Shown here one piece after another: positions 26,241 through 35,552 of a stretch of DNA of 64,000 bases (position 1 is the stretch's first letter; each line of letters starts with the position of its first letter). Source of the stretch: Pseudomonadales bacterium. Its GTDB lineage: Bacteria; Pseudomonadota; Gammaproteobacteria; Pseudomonadales; UBA7239. The notes under the pieces were generated by a model. It worked only from the letters and a program-made list of their open reading frames with translations, was not told the origin of the DNA and ran no database searches. Where the stretch lies: the NCBI GenBank assembly GCA_041395665.1, contig JAWLAB010000003.1:248001-312000 (forward strand), read 5' to 3'. The position numbers were made by a program, and so were the translations under genes.

Positions 26241-28220
26241 TCACTTGCCTTGCGGCAATGCCTGTGCATCTTTTGATGCCGATGAAATAGAAGTTTTATC
26301 CAGTTTTAGTACGCCGTTTTCTTTGTTACCACCACTCATACTCTCGTAGCTACGACCACTAATACCTCCCTCTGAATCCGCGGAATCAATATTGGGAATG
26401 TTGCTATCTACCGCTAATAACGGTGCAGCATCCGGTGTCCCTGCGCGCACAGAGACATCCAATACTCTGCCGTCATTTGCTTTCACAGAACCGTCAGCAC
26501 TCACCGTGGCGACGACATTGCCTTTATCGTCATATACCTTGTCGCCAATCACTTTGCCGATTACTTTTCCATCACTGCCGACAACTTCGTTGGCAACAAT
26601 ATTTCCTTTTGCGTCAACCAAAGCATCACCTACTGACTGCCCAATCACATTGCCGTTGACATCTGTCACCGTGCCATCTGCGTTTACTGTGCCGACTACA
26701 TTGCCCATTGCGTCAATGACTTTTCCATCCACGATGCGCCCTAAAGTTTTGCCATCTTTTCCAATCGCAACTTTAGATTGCTGCACACCATCTGACACTT
26801 TGCCGACAATTTTTCCATTCAAATCGACCACATTGCCGTTGGCATCAACACGCGCAATCAATTTGCCGTCGGCGTCATACACTTTGTCACCAACTACTTT
26901 ACCGATAGGTTTTCCTTTGGCATCAACAGCCACCTTACCAACCGGCGCACCAATCACATTGCCTTTATCGTCAACAACTTGTCCTTTGTCATTCACTTTA
27001 CCGATAACATTGCCGTCTTTATCGTAAACAACGCCGTTGACTACATTGCCAATCACATTGCCTTTGGCATCTACCGCAACAGATTCGCTGACATGCCCCA
27101 GCATACGACCATCGTTTGACACCACTTTGCCATCAACAACACGACCAATTTGATTGCCATTTGCGTCGTACACTTTATCGCCAACTACTTGACCAACCGG
27201 TCTACCATCAGATCCCAAAGCTATCTGTGCTTTCACTTTTTCACCGATGACTTTGCCTTTGGCATCGACAACCTTGCCATCAGCATTCACTTTTCCAATG
27301 ACATTACCCTGTGCGTCATACACAACACCGCCAACCACTTTTCCTATTGCATTGCCATTGACATCACGCACTACTTCTGTAGACGCACGCGCTAGTTCTG
27401 CATTGCGTGCTTTTCTCATCAGCGACATTAACTGTGATGGGCGCACTGCATCAAAACCACTTGAACCGCCATCGTTGCGATTACGCAGTGCTGCGATAAT
27501 TCGCCCTGCTTCTTCAGCTACTTTTAACATCGCCACTTGTTCCGGAAACAAATCGACGGTAACGGAGGAATAATCTTTATCCGTCATCACCGCGCCTGAT
27601 CGCTGTGATTGCATGGATTTTGAATCTTGACTGCCTGTTGCAATCACCACCACATTTTCCAACACAGGAAAAACTACTTCTTCTGCACCGGCATTTTCTA
27701 AACCGGGTGTTGGTTCTGCCCCCGCCTGACCTGCTGGCATACCAACAAGAATGTCAATGTGATTACCAGGACGAAGCATGCCGTCCATCGAATTAATACG
27801 ATCCACTTTAATCGTGATTGCTCTACGACCCGCTGCAATCGAATCCGAAAAATCTCCCATATTGATACCGGATAGAGAATTTAACGGAATGGGTTTTCCG
27901 CGTGCGGCAGGGTACTGCAGCCGACGACCTTCAACTTTTTTGTAATATTGCGCAGTAATAACATCGGGGCCCACATACTTTTCGGGTATTTTTCTCGCTG
28001 CCACGGTATCCAGCGCAATAATTTCACCCGGCATCAAATCGCGCACCGGCACAACAACGGCCACCTCAACTTCTGGTGGTTTTTGGTATTGCTTTGCCAA
28101 TGCAGCCTCTCTATTTTTGAGATACAACACCGCAAGCCCAGCTGCGATTAACCCCAAAAATACAGACACGACCAACATAGACAGTGTGCTCTGCTTTTTA
28201 AACCCTTCGACCAGTGACAT
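26241..28220 (-). CDS. cpaB: CpaB/RcpC Tad pilus protein with long C-terminal repeat domain
   Basis: CpaB/RcpC is an inner-membrane-anchored periplasmic protein that works with the Tad secretin. This one has 659 residues; the family is usually about 250-320. Residues 13-35 are the membrane anchor. Residues 50-115 are the SAF domain (VVPVRDLMPGEIIALDTVAARKIP, split across its two halves) and 130-250 the CpaB domain (GRRAITIKVDRINSMDGMLR, PGNHIDILVG). From about 281 to 590 it consists of about 19 tandem copies of a 16-17-residue unit with consensus GxVxDxxGNxIGxV, partly ordered in triplets of about 50 residues, then a Ser-rich tail. The same repeat is in the product of the gene just upstream. 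Function of the extension is unknown; a beta-solenoid or Asp/Gly-loop metal site is a guess. Confidence 0.9.
   Translation of the reverse strand: MSLVEGFKKQSTLSMLVVSVFLGLIAAGLAVLYLKNREAALAKQYQKPPEVEVAVVVPVRDLMPGEIIALDTVAARKIPEKYVGPDVITAQYYKKVEGRRLQYPAARGKPIPLNSLSGINMGDFSDSIAAGRRAITIKVDRINSMDGMLRPGNHIDILVGMPAGQAGAEPTPGLENAGAEEVVFPVLENVVVIATGSQDSKSMQSQRSGAVMTDKDYSSVTVDLFPEQVAMLKVAEEAGRIIAALRNRNDGGSSGFDAVRPSQLMSLMRKARNAELARASTEVVRDVNGNAIGKVVGGVVYDAQGNVIGKVNADGKVVDAKGKVIGEKVKAQIALGSDGRPVGQVVGDKVYDANGNQIGRVVDGKVVSNDGRMLGHVSESVAVDAKGNVIGNVVNGVVYDKDGNVIGKVNDKGQVVDDKGNVIGAPVGKVAVDAKGKPIGKVVGDKVYDADGKLIARVDANGNVVDLNGKIVGKVSDGVQQSKVAIGKDGKTLGRIVDGKVIDAMGNVVGTVNADGTVTDVNGNVIGQSVGDALVDAKGNIVANEVVGSDGKVIGKVIGDKVYDDKGNVVATVSADGSVKANDGRVLDVSVRAGTPDAAPLLAVDSNIPNIDSADSEGGISGRSYESMSGGNKENGVLKLDKTSISSASKDAQALPQGK
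26451..27380 (-). repeat. tandem 16-17-residue coding repeats in cpaB
   Basis: About 19 degenerate coding repeats of 48-51 bp. Units such as KVYDANGNQIGRV, GVVYDKDGNVIGKV and GKVVDAKGKVIGE recur, with a higher-order period of three units. DNA identity between units is moderate, so the repeats have diverged and are not a recent expansion. They also create long open frames on the opposite strand, which are shadows. Confidence 0.85.
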
Positions 28221-28250
28221 ACCTTTCCTCTAGGAGAGACTTACTAAAAA

Positions 28251-29093
<843 letters not shown>

Positions 29094-29786
29094 TCAAAAT
29101 GCCGATTTCACTTCATTGAACAGGACGACAGAAGCACCCGCCTGCTCATGAATAGCGATATTGATATCGACACCATCTTTTCTATAAGACAGCGCTTGCG
29201 AACCTACCGATGGATTCACCGGTGTTAAAAAAGAACTCCAACCTGCGTTTTCATAATGCATACGATAGAAATCCATGTTATCGACAATGCTTTTTTCATT
29301 GAGTAACACCACCGTACGAGCGCGTTTTCCCGGCATGGAATCGCTAATATCCGATACCACTTCCGAGTTACCCACCATTGGAATACCTCCACCGAGCTCT
29401 ACTTTTGTCGCACGATTTCCTGGCAACTCAGTAATGACTAAGCGCCCAACGGACTTTTCTGCATCCAGAGGATCCGCTTTAACTTGCACAGAAAAGAAAT
29501 ATTTTTCATCACCGCGACTGATTTGTTTTAGCTCACCCAAGTCATTTTCGACAAAACCTTTTTCATCAATTTCACCTTCTGCCCAATGCTTGCGGTAGTA
29601 ATTGAGAATTTTTTCGTACTGACAATCACAGTGAATATTTTCGATATACATACGCACACCGTTGTACACCATGTCATCAGCTGTCCACTCTGTTTCAATA
29701 AAATCAGGACGATCAAACGATGGCCATGCCTGCGCCCATGTTGGCAAGAGCAAGAAAAAGTAAAAAGCCAGCCAGCGCCTATTCAT
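29094..29786 (-). CDS. exported protein of unknown function in the tad locus
   Basis: I do not recognise a family. The best start is the ATG at 29786, which gives a clean signal peptide MNRRWLAFYFFLLLPTWAQA and overlaps the stop of the upstream TadE-like gene by 8 nt; the frame is open 14 codons further up but without a signal-like N-terminus. The mature protein has about 210 residues with two close Cys in NIHCDCQYEKI near residue 50, then mixed alpha/beta sequence with no repeats or further membrane segment. Tight coupling to prepilin-like genes on both sides suggests a periplasmic or outer-membrane role in pilus assembly. Confidence 0.75.
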   Translation of the reverse strand: MNRRWLAFYFFLLLPTWAQAWPSFDRPDFIETEWTADDMVYNGVRMYIENIHCDCQYEKILNYYRKHWAEGEIDEKGFVENDLGELKQISRGDEKYFFSVQVKADPLDAEKSVGRLVITELPGNRATKVELGGGIPMVGNSEVVSDISDSMPGKRARTVVLLNEKSIVDNMDFYRMHYENAGWSSFLTPVNPSVGSQALSYRKDGVDINIAIHEQAGASVVLFNEVKSAF

Positions 29787-30720
29787 TGAACGAACACACG
29801 CCATTTTTATCGCAAATATCGGCTTCATCTACACCGATATTGAATGGGTCTGTGTTGTAGCCACCCATATCCCAGCCGTCTGAGCTACCTGGAGCGGGCT
29901 GCTTTAACTTTGGCTCAGACAGTGCTCCGGCTAATACACGACGCATAGTGTTAAGCACATCGTTATTGAGAAATGAACTCGGCACCAAACCGCCCGTTTG
30001 TGTTTTGAACATCGCAGGGCCTTGCGCGCTCCATGAATCCACTAACAAAGCGGAATCGGCATACATGGCAAGATGTACTGTTTCAATCGTCTCTAAATCT
30101 GATTTTTTTTGGTTGTCAGGCACAACATAAGAAACATTATTCAATGGAATAGCGACAATATGATTATCACTTTCAAAGTAGCCGTCTAAATTCGGTGAAA
30201 AATTACTACGCTTACTTCCAAGCCAACTAAACAGTTTATAAACAGGCTGCAAGGTTTTAGTAAAGAAACGCAACACTTCATAACCAATTCCTGGCGTTTC
30301 TTTTAATTTATCCACATTGACTTGCACACCGCTAACATCCACCAATGGCTTGCCTTGATAATCGAACAAAAAAGGATTTAACGAGGAATCATTCAACACC
30401 GCGCCTGATTGCGAAAGAATGGGCGCATTCGGCGCTTCCAACATACGCAATTTCGCTTCGTTGGCAATGACGCTGGATGTTTTTGCAGGGAATGTACTGC
30501 CACCGATAATCTCTACGCCGGCGGGAATTTTATTGGGCTCATGCCAAACGCTGCGCTCCCATGCCACATAACGCGCCATTTCTACTGAGGTTTGGCTCAA
30601 CTCACCGTACTTGGTGATCACAGGCAAAATTAAAAATAGCGGCACTAAAACAGCCGCCGCAACGATAGCGAACTCCGTCATCGCTTGGCCGCGTTGCCAT
30701 TGGCGGCTCGCGCGGCTCAT
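29779..30720 (-). CDS. TadE-like pseudopilin
   Basis: A 313-residue protein with leader RGQAMTEFAIVAAAVLVPLF, i.e. a Gly followed by a mature N-terminus with Glu at +5, then one membrane helix. This is the TadE/TadF pseudopilin pattern. The large remaining part is extracytoplasmic and unfamiliar; the C-terminus has a Cys pair in ADICDKNGVCSFNE that could form a disulfide. Its start overlaps the stop of the TadG-like gene in an ATGA. Confidence 0.8.
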   Translation of the reverse strand: MSRASRQWQRGQAMTEFAIVAAAVLVPLFLILPVITKYGELSQTSVEMARYVAWERSVWHEPNKIPAGVEIIGGSTFPAKTSSVIANEAKLRMLEAPNAPILSQSGAVLNDSSLNPFLFDYQGKPLVDVSGVQVNVDKLKETPGIGYEVLRFFTKTLQPVYKLFSWLGSKRSNFSPNLDGYFESDNHIVAIPLNNVSYVVPDNQKKSDLETIETVHLAMYADSALLVDSWSAQGPAMFKTQTGGLVPSSFLNNDVLNTMRRVLAGALSEPKLKQPAPGSSDGWDMGGYNTDPFNIGVDEADICDKNGVCSFNE

Positions 30721-32537
30721 AAACCAAAAATTCCTTTGATGGCATTTTCGATCATGTCTTTGGCGTAACCATCCATGTCCGTCATTTCGTCTATGACTGT
30801 TTTCTTGATATTTTCAACTTGCCCCGGCAAATCATTTGCACCTTGTTGTATGCCGGTAAAAGCCCATGCCAACTTAGGCTCTTGCACAAACATGGCAGAG
30901 ATCAACACCATGTTATCCACTTGCGCTAAACGCGCGCCCCAATACGGGCTAAATGCATTGGGCTCTTCATCTAAACCGTCTGTGCGTTTGTAATAAATTT
31001 CGCCGCTGGAAATCGCTTGCAAGCCTGGCTTTTGCCCAAAAGGTCCTAAAGAAACAGCATCATCTGAGGATTGCCCCGCTGCCATATTTTCAAGCTGTAA
31101 ATTACCTGTTGGGCTAGCCGTTCCCATGTTGTCTGAAGTGCGCGTATTTTTTTCTGGCATATAAACCCACACCACATACGGCGGAGGAATGGTGCCAGGC
31201 CAATCAAATTGCCAACTCTGCCCTGAAGCATTGAGGTAATCAGGATCAATCGTATGAAACGGCGCTAAATCACCATAGCTTTGCACTTGCGCGGTATTGC
31301 TGGGACCCCACGGATAAAACGCTTTTCCAGGCGAAGCCAAAATACTGCTCAATAAATTATTGCTCCAAGTGTCGCCGTAGGCTGCTTGCCACCCTGCAAT
31401 ACCTAACTTAGTGCCGCCAGTAGGAAGGGGGGCAACTTTGTATTGTTTTTTATCTTTTTTATCCGTATGCGCTAATTGCATTGAGCCCCAACCCAATGGC
31501 ATCGGTAATTCAATACCCATATGCGCACCAAACAACCAAACACCAATCCCCAACTTAAATTCGTTAGTATCCATTGATGACCAGTTGAAATGCTCACGAT
31601 TAGCCGTGGGACCAGAACCCGCGATATAACGCAAAGTGGAGCCACCTTCTTGGAACATGCCAATTTTGAAGTGGAATCCAAATTTCCCTAACAATGGGAT
31701 TTTCCAACTGACTTCTTCTTGTGCTCCTAATTCATAGTTGGAACGATTTTTACTCCACAAATCGCGTGAATCATTCACGGCTGCTGCCATTTGTCGCATA
31801 CAAGCGCGATTGAGATCGCGGTCTTCTGCCGTAGCTGATTTGCGCATGGCATCAGCCGGTTTGCAGCTTTTGTTGTACTGCTCAAACAAAAACATATTGA
31901 GGTATTGCACAAACTCAGACACCGTTCCCATCTTGGCACCCGGTGCATTTTTTTGTACCAAGCTGTCGCCAATGCTTAACATTGTTTCGTAAGTACCGAA
32001 ACGAAATGCTAATTGTGAATAACCATAAAAAGTATTTAATCCAGCCACCAACTTAGAAAAAATACCTGCAAACTGCCCCACAATATTAGAAAAGTTAGCA
32101 ACTGCATTACCAAACGCAACAAATACCGCCTTTACAGCAGCGGCCAATATTGGGCCGACAATGGGTATAGGTGCCAAAACTTGATTCAAAATATTACCGA
32201 GGCTAATAAAAGTACCGCCCCATTTCATTAACCATGTGGCAAGGCCAATGGTTTGTGCCAACGCCACTTCATTGGCGATCATGGCGCGGTTGGTGTAGGC
32301 GGTGAAATTGAGATGGCGCGCTTCTAATAAAGCTGCGCTATACGCAACAGAATCAGCGGCATTTTGTACTTCCATTTTGTCGCGCGTTAATTGGGATGTA
32401 TTGAACAACACCAGTAACGACAACATTAAAACTGTGAGAAACAATAAAACCAGTAGCATGGCCTGACCGCGCTGTTGCAACGCAACAGCGGGCCACGATT
32501 GCCATAACCAGCGCGGCTTCATCCCTGATAATCGCAA
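30717..32537 (-). CDS. TadG-like Flp pilus assembly protein
   Basis: A 606-residue protein with a prepilin-like N-terminus QQRGQAMLLVLLFLTVLMLSL. Glu at +5 is absent, which is common in TadG-type proteins, and NAADSVAYSAALLEARHLNF follows, the usual sequence after the helix in the TadE/G-like family. A second hydrophobic stretch (about 105-165, Gly/Ala/Ile-rich) may be membrane-associated. No von Willebrand A domain, typical of classical TadG, is evident. It follows the flp gene by 14 nt. The role in assembly is inferred from the family and location. Confidence 0.75.
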   Translation of the reverse strand: MRLSGMKPRWLWQSWPAVALQQRGQAMLLVLLFLTVLMLSLLVLFNTSQLTRDKMEVQNAADSVAYSAALLEARHLNFTAYTNRAMIANEVALAQTIGLATWLMKWGGTFISLGNILNQVLAPIPIVGPILAAAVKAVFVAFGNAVANFSNIVGQFAGIFSKLVAGLNTFYGYSQLAFRFGTYETMLSIGDSLVQKNAPGAKMGTVSEFVQYLNMFLFEQYNKSCKPADAMRKSATAEDRDLNRACMRQMAAAVNDSRDLWSKNRSNYELGAQEEVSWKIPLLGKFGFHFKIGMFQEGGSTLRYIAGSGPTANREHFNWSSMDTNEFKLGIGVWLFGAHMGIELPMPLGWGSMQLAHTDKKDKKQYKVAPLPTGGTKLGIAGWQAAYGDTWSNNLLSSILASPGKAFYPWGPSNTAQVQSYGDLAPFHTIDPDYLNASGQSWQFDWPGTIPPPYVVWVYMPEKNTRTSDNMGTASPTGNLQLENMAAGQSSDDAVSLGPFGQKPGLQAISSGEIYYKRTDGLDEEPNAFSPYWGARLAQVDNMVLISAMFVQEPKLAWAFTGIQQGANDLPGQVENIKKTVIDEMTDMDGYAKDMIENAIKGIFGL

Positions 32538-32551
32538 GACAAATGAATCAA

Positions 32552-32830
32552 TTACTTCTGGCCTGAAGTTTCTTGGTTCTCATCAAAAGTACCCATGCCT
32601 TCAGCAGTACTCGCTTCGGCTTGTGCCTTTGCAGCACCTGCTTTAGCAGTGTCTTTTGATTGTTGGCCTGACAGCTCAGTGGAAACATCAGCCACTGCAC
32701 CTTGCATGGTTTGACCGAAATAGCTGTATGCAGCAATACCAGCAATCGCAATCAAGGCAACGATGATGATGTATTCCGTCATACCTTGACCCAGTTGTTT
32801 TAATTTACCTTTTACTGAAATGTTTTTCAT
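32552..32830 (-). CDS. flp: Flp-type major pilin
   Basis: A 92-residue type IVb pilin, the structural subunit of the Tad pilus. The ATG at 32830 has GGAG at ideal spacing and is preferred to a GTG four codons earlier. The leader KNISVKGKLKQLG is followed by QGMTEYIIIVALIAIAGIAA, giving cleavage after Gly with Glu at +5 and Tyr at +6, then a hydrophobic helix. The Ala/Lys/Gln-rich C-terminal tail (AKAGAAKAQAEASTAEGMG) is longer than in small Flp pilins (mature about 50-60 residues) and probably exposed on the fibre. Confidence 0.9.
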   Translation of the reverse strand: MKNISVKGKLKQLGQGMTEYIIIVALIAIAGIAAYSYFGQTMQGAVADVSTELSGQQSKDTAKAGAAKAQAEASTAEGMGTFDENQETSGQK

Positions 32831-32901
32831 AACGCACTCCACGCTGTTACGGCTTGGAAAGGAATCAAACAGAATAAGCCGCCAACTCTGCTGATAAAAA
32901 A

Positions 32902-33639
32902 TTAAATATTGCAGTCGGTGTCATATTTCCAATCAAAAACACGCGCTTGATTAGTACTTAGTTTGAATACTTGCTCTGGAATAACAGAGCCATGCTGATC
33001 AAAGCCTGAAACATGCAGCTTCATGAAGGAGCCAGCAATATTTTTAACATTGAACTCCAACACATAAGCATTGAATTCTCCGCTTTGGGCGGGCAGGCTT
33101 TCGCGCACGATATCCAATACTTTTTCACGGTTTTCGTGATTCACGGAATAATGACGCGAAATTTTTACTGGATGCAAAATTTTACCACCCGTTTCTAAGC
33201 GCACCTGCGAAGGTGTAAAAAAGTAGCCAGTACGGAACGGCACGGGGTAAATTGCCAATTTCACTGTAGTGAATTGCGCTTCTGGCGCACTGCGATATTG
33301 CGCGGCTTTGCTATTACCAATTGGATCAGGAATCACAGGCAGTGGCACTAACACACCAGGACCTACACTGTGATGATTAAGCTTGCGCGGCGACAACAAC
33401 TGTAAACGCGCCAAGAGATCTGCTTCCGGTTGGTATTTTGCAAAATAAGCAGGTGTTTCACCTTTGTAGTGGCGAACTTGCGCACAGAAAGAATCTGGCC
33501 GATTAGGATTATCAATGGCATTTTCAGGAGCAAACACATAACCACTTTCTGTAGAGACAGAAGCACAGCCCAGCAGCGAACCAATACTTCCTATCAAAGC
33601 CACACAAGAAAATACAAAGCGCAAGCGACGGCGTTCCAT
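32902..33639 (-). CDS. lipoprotein of unknown function upstream of flp
   Basis: A 245-residue protein with a lipoprotein signal peptide (arginine-rich start MERRRLRFVF, lipobox SLLGC at about residues 21-25). No family recognised. The mature part is mostly predicted beta (VLVPLPVIPDPIG, RLETGGKILHPVKISRHYSV) with two further Cys (about 52 and near the C-terminus, TDCNI) that could pair. It is the first intact gene of the leftward tad run, 71 nt ahead of flp, so a role as an outer-membrane accessory of the pilus is likely but unproven. Confidence 0.75.
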   Translation of the reverse strand: MERRRLRFVFSCVALIGSIGSLLGCASVSTESGYVFAPENAIDNPNRPDSFCAQVRHYKGETPAYFAKYQPEADLLARLQLLSPRKLNHHSVGPGVLVPLPVIPDPIGNSKAAQYRSAPEAQFTTVKLAIYPVPFRTGYFFTPSQVRLETGGKILHPVKISRHYSVNHENREKVLDIVRESLPAQSGEFNAYVLEFNVKNIAGSFMKLHVSGFDQHGSVIPEQVFKLSTNQARVFDWKYDTDCNI

Positions 33640-34109
33640 GGTGATACTGTTCCTCGTTTGTTATTACTTAAATCTTCCTAATGCAAAATCACTTCAGAAG
33701 ATCAACAAAATCTTCAGACAATTCACGAATTTTGATGCTCATCATCTTGGCAAGGCTACGCAAAATCACCACACCAATATCCGGGTGCTGCGCCAACAAT
33801 AATTCAAATCCTTTGCGAGTCAGCACCATCAATACGGTTTCTGAGAGTGCCTTCACTGTGGCAAAACGAGGGGCGTGCTCAATCATCGCCATTTCGCCAA
33901 TGAGCTGCCCTTGTTTCAGAACAGCCAATTCAACATCTTTGCCAGCTTGGTTTTTCTTGATAATTTGGAGGCTACCTTGCACGACATAGCAGAGAAAATC
34001 CCCTTCATCACCTTCAGTAAAGAGCACTTCGCCCACACCAAGGTAAGTTTCATACATATGCTCTTCGACAACTTCTCTATCAAAGCTGCTAAGCCCAGTG
34101 AAAAGAAAG

Positions 34110-34147
34110 GGTAATCCCCCCTAAAAACCACCGTCTTCAAAAGTAGA
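34110..34147 (+). repeat. IS left inverted repeat
   Basis: Begins GGGTAATCCCCCC and contains CACCGT and TCAAAAGTAG, matching the reverse complement of 35359-35395 at about 29 of 37 positions with one gap. Confidence 0.85.
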
Positions 34148-34180
34148 AAATTCTCGTAACATGACCCGAGGAGGTTCTAC

Positions 34181-34447
34181 ATGCGCACATCGAAGTTTAC
34201 CGACAGCCAGATCATGGCAGTTTTGAAGCAGGCCGAGGGCGGCACGTCTGTTCCGGTGCTGTGTCGCGAGCACAACATCAGCAGCGCGACGTTTTATAAA
34301 TGGCGAGCACGTTTTGGCGGCATGGATGTGTCGCTGATGGCGCGTCTGAAGGAGCTGGAAGACGAAAACCGGCGCTTGAAGAAGATGTACGCTGAGGAGA
34401 AGCTGAAGGCAGAGATTGTGCAGGAGGCGCTCACAAAAAAGTGGTGA
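34181..34447 (+). CDS. IS3-family transposase OrfA
   Basis: An 88-residue protein with the helix-turn-helix of IS3-family OrfA (FTDSQIMAVLKQAEGGTSVP, then ISSATFYKWRARFGG) and a leucine-zipper-like coiled coil (MARLKELEDENRRLKKMYAE). It binds the element ends. An AGGAGG sits upstream of the ATG. It overlaps orfB by 7 nt. Confidence 0.93.
   Translation: MRTSKFTDSQIMAVLKQAEGGTSVPVLCREHNISSATFYKWRARFGGMDVSLMARLKELEDENRRLKKMYAEEKLKAEIVQEALTKKW
34359..34359. other. position inside the OrfA coiled-coil region (reference point)
   Basis: Marks the approximate start of the heptad-repeat segment of OrfA; given only to locate the coiled coil. It is not a separate element. Confidence 0.1.
34435..34441 (+). 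promoter_or_regulatory. A-AAA-AAG slippery site for -1 frameshifting
   Basis: The heptamer A AAA AAG is in the orfA frame (ACA AAA AAG), six bases before the orfA stop, and orfB is in the -1 frame. This is the classic arrangement by which IS3-family elements make the OrfAB fusion transposase. Confidence 0.75.
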
Positions 34448-35268
34448 GGCCATCTCAGCGCAAAGAGATGGCCCAGCGCGCGGTGACAGAAAAAAGCGTC
34501 AGTATTCGCGCCGCGTGTCAGGCGTTTGTTATTAGCGAAAGTTGTTATCGATATGAAGCCAAGCTGTCTGATGAAAATGCTGAGATTGCTGACTGGTTGA
34601 TACGTTTGACGACCAACCAAAAGAACTGGGGCTTTGGTTTGTGTTATCTGTTTCTACGCAACGTGAAAGGGTTTGGTTGGAATCACAAACGCGTGTATCG
34701 CATTTACCGTGGGCTGGAGCTAAACCTGAGAATCAAGCCGAAAAAGCGTATTGTTCGTGAAAAACCGCAGCCGTTGTCGGTGCCCAACGCGAAAAATATG
34801 TCTTGGTCGATGGATTTTATGCACGACAGTTTGAGCAATGGGCGCGCTTACCGTTTGTTCAACGTGATTGATGATTTCAATCGTGAAGCCTTGAGTATGG
34901 AAATTGATTTTTCACTGCCGTCTTTGCGCGTGATACGCACATTGAATCAGATCATCGAGTGGCGAGGTGCACCGCAAAAAATTCGCTGCGACAATGGGCC
35001 GGAATACATCAGCCATACACTGAAGCACTGGGCGGAACAGCGCGGTATTTGCATTGAATTTATCGAGCCGGGTAACCCGCAGCAAAATGCGTATATTGAG
35101 CGTTACAACCGCACGGTGCGCTATGACTGGCTGGGGCAATACCTGTTTGATTCGTTAGATGAAGTGCGAGATGTTGCCACGCGCTGGCTCTGGACTTATA
35201 ACCATGAACGGCCGAACATGGGCATCGGCGGCATCACCCCGATGCAAAAACTGGCGCGAGCGGCGTGA
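34441..35268 (+). CDS. IS3-family transposase OrfB (DDE integrase domain)
   Basis: A 275-residue catalytic protein of the rve superfamily. The N-terminal HTH_21-like region is followed by the DDE core: first Asp in WSMDFMHD, second in RCDNGPEY, and Glu in NAYIERYNRT, with the family ending WLWTYNHERPNMGIGG. It is probably made mainly as an OrfAB fusion by -1 frameshifting; a GTG at 34441 could start it alone. Confidence 0.93.
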   Translation: MVRPSQRKEMAQRAVTEKSVSIRAACQAFVISESCYRYEAKLSDENAEIADWLIRLTTNQKNWGFGLCYLFLRNVKGFGWNHKRVYRIYRGLELNLRIKPKKRIVREKPQPLSVPNAKNMSWSMDFMHDSLSNGRAYRLFNVIDDFNREALSMEIDFSLPSLRVIRTLNQIIEWRGAPQKIRCDNGPEYISHTLKHWAEQRGICIEFIEPGNPQQNAYIERYNRTVRYDWLGQYLFDSLDEVRDVATRWLWTYNHERPNMGIGGITPMQKLARAA

Positions 35269-35358
35269 TGGCTGTGCGCTTGTGGACAACACCGTATACG
35301 GTGCTTGCCCACAGGGCACACAGCACAACAACGGCATCAAACCAGATGGCCAAACGTT

Positions 35359-35395
35359 CTACTTTTGAGAACGGTGAAAAATGGGGGGATTACCC
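35359..35395 (+). repeat. IS right inverted repeat
   Basis: CTACTTTTGA ... ACGGTG ... GGGGGGATTACCC, the imperfect inverse of 34110-34147. Beyond it the 5' end of the split cNMP gene resumes. Confidence 0.85.
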
Positions 35396-35552
35396 GATAA
35401 AAACGCTTCAATTTCAGCGGCAGCCATTTTTTTATTCCGACAGGATAAGTCAGGTAATTATATCATTTTTTTGAGCGCCAAAAGACCTACACTGTATCCG
35501 GCATCATGATCAACACAATCAGCCCTTCCTCTACCTTAGCCTTTGGTAAAGC

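Larger units (their letters stand above)
34110..35395 (+). mobile_element. IS3-family insertion sequence (IS407/IS51-like)
   Basis: An element of about 1.29 kb with two overlapping transposase frames and matching ends. It sits inside the cNMP-domain gene in the opposite orientation. No clear target duplication is seen at the flanks. The transposase frames are intact, so the element may be active and recent. Confidence 0.88.
33689..35427 (-). pseudogene. cyclic-nucleotide-binding regulator gene split by an IS
   Basis: The 3' part (33689-34109) encodes a Crp/cNMP-binding domain: GEVLFTEGDEGDFLCYVVQG, LKQGQLIGEMAMIEHAPRFA and a C-terminal helix. It is open to the left IS end, where LFTGLSSFDREVVEEHMYE, the usual lead-in of such domains, is readable. 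The 5' part lies beyond the element: ATG at 35427 followed by AAAEIEAFLS, with GGA upstream. Rejoined, the protein would have about 150 residues, a stand-alone cNMP domain with no DNA-binding helix-turn-helix visible. Its ORF downstream of the IS still offers an internal ATG at 34057. It is the gene directly ahead of the tad locus and may have controlled it. Confidence 0.8.

Noticed and set aside
26392..27027. 211-residue plus-strand ORF rich in Pro, Thr, Leu and Ser
   Set aside because: Antisense of the cpaB repeat domain; the periodic codons of the repeats keep the opposite frame open. No ribosome site or family match.
26451..27380. Possible CRISPR array or satellite DNA
   Set aside because: Units are contiguous, coding, diverged and lack spacers; the periodicity is explained by the protein repeats.
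34359..34359. The single-base reference entry in the feature list
   Set aside because: It only locates the OrfA coiled coil and is not a genetic element; it should be ignored as an annotation.
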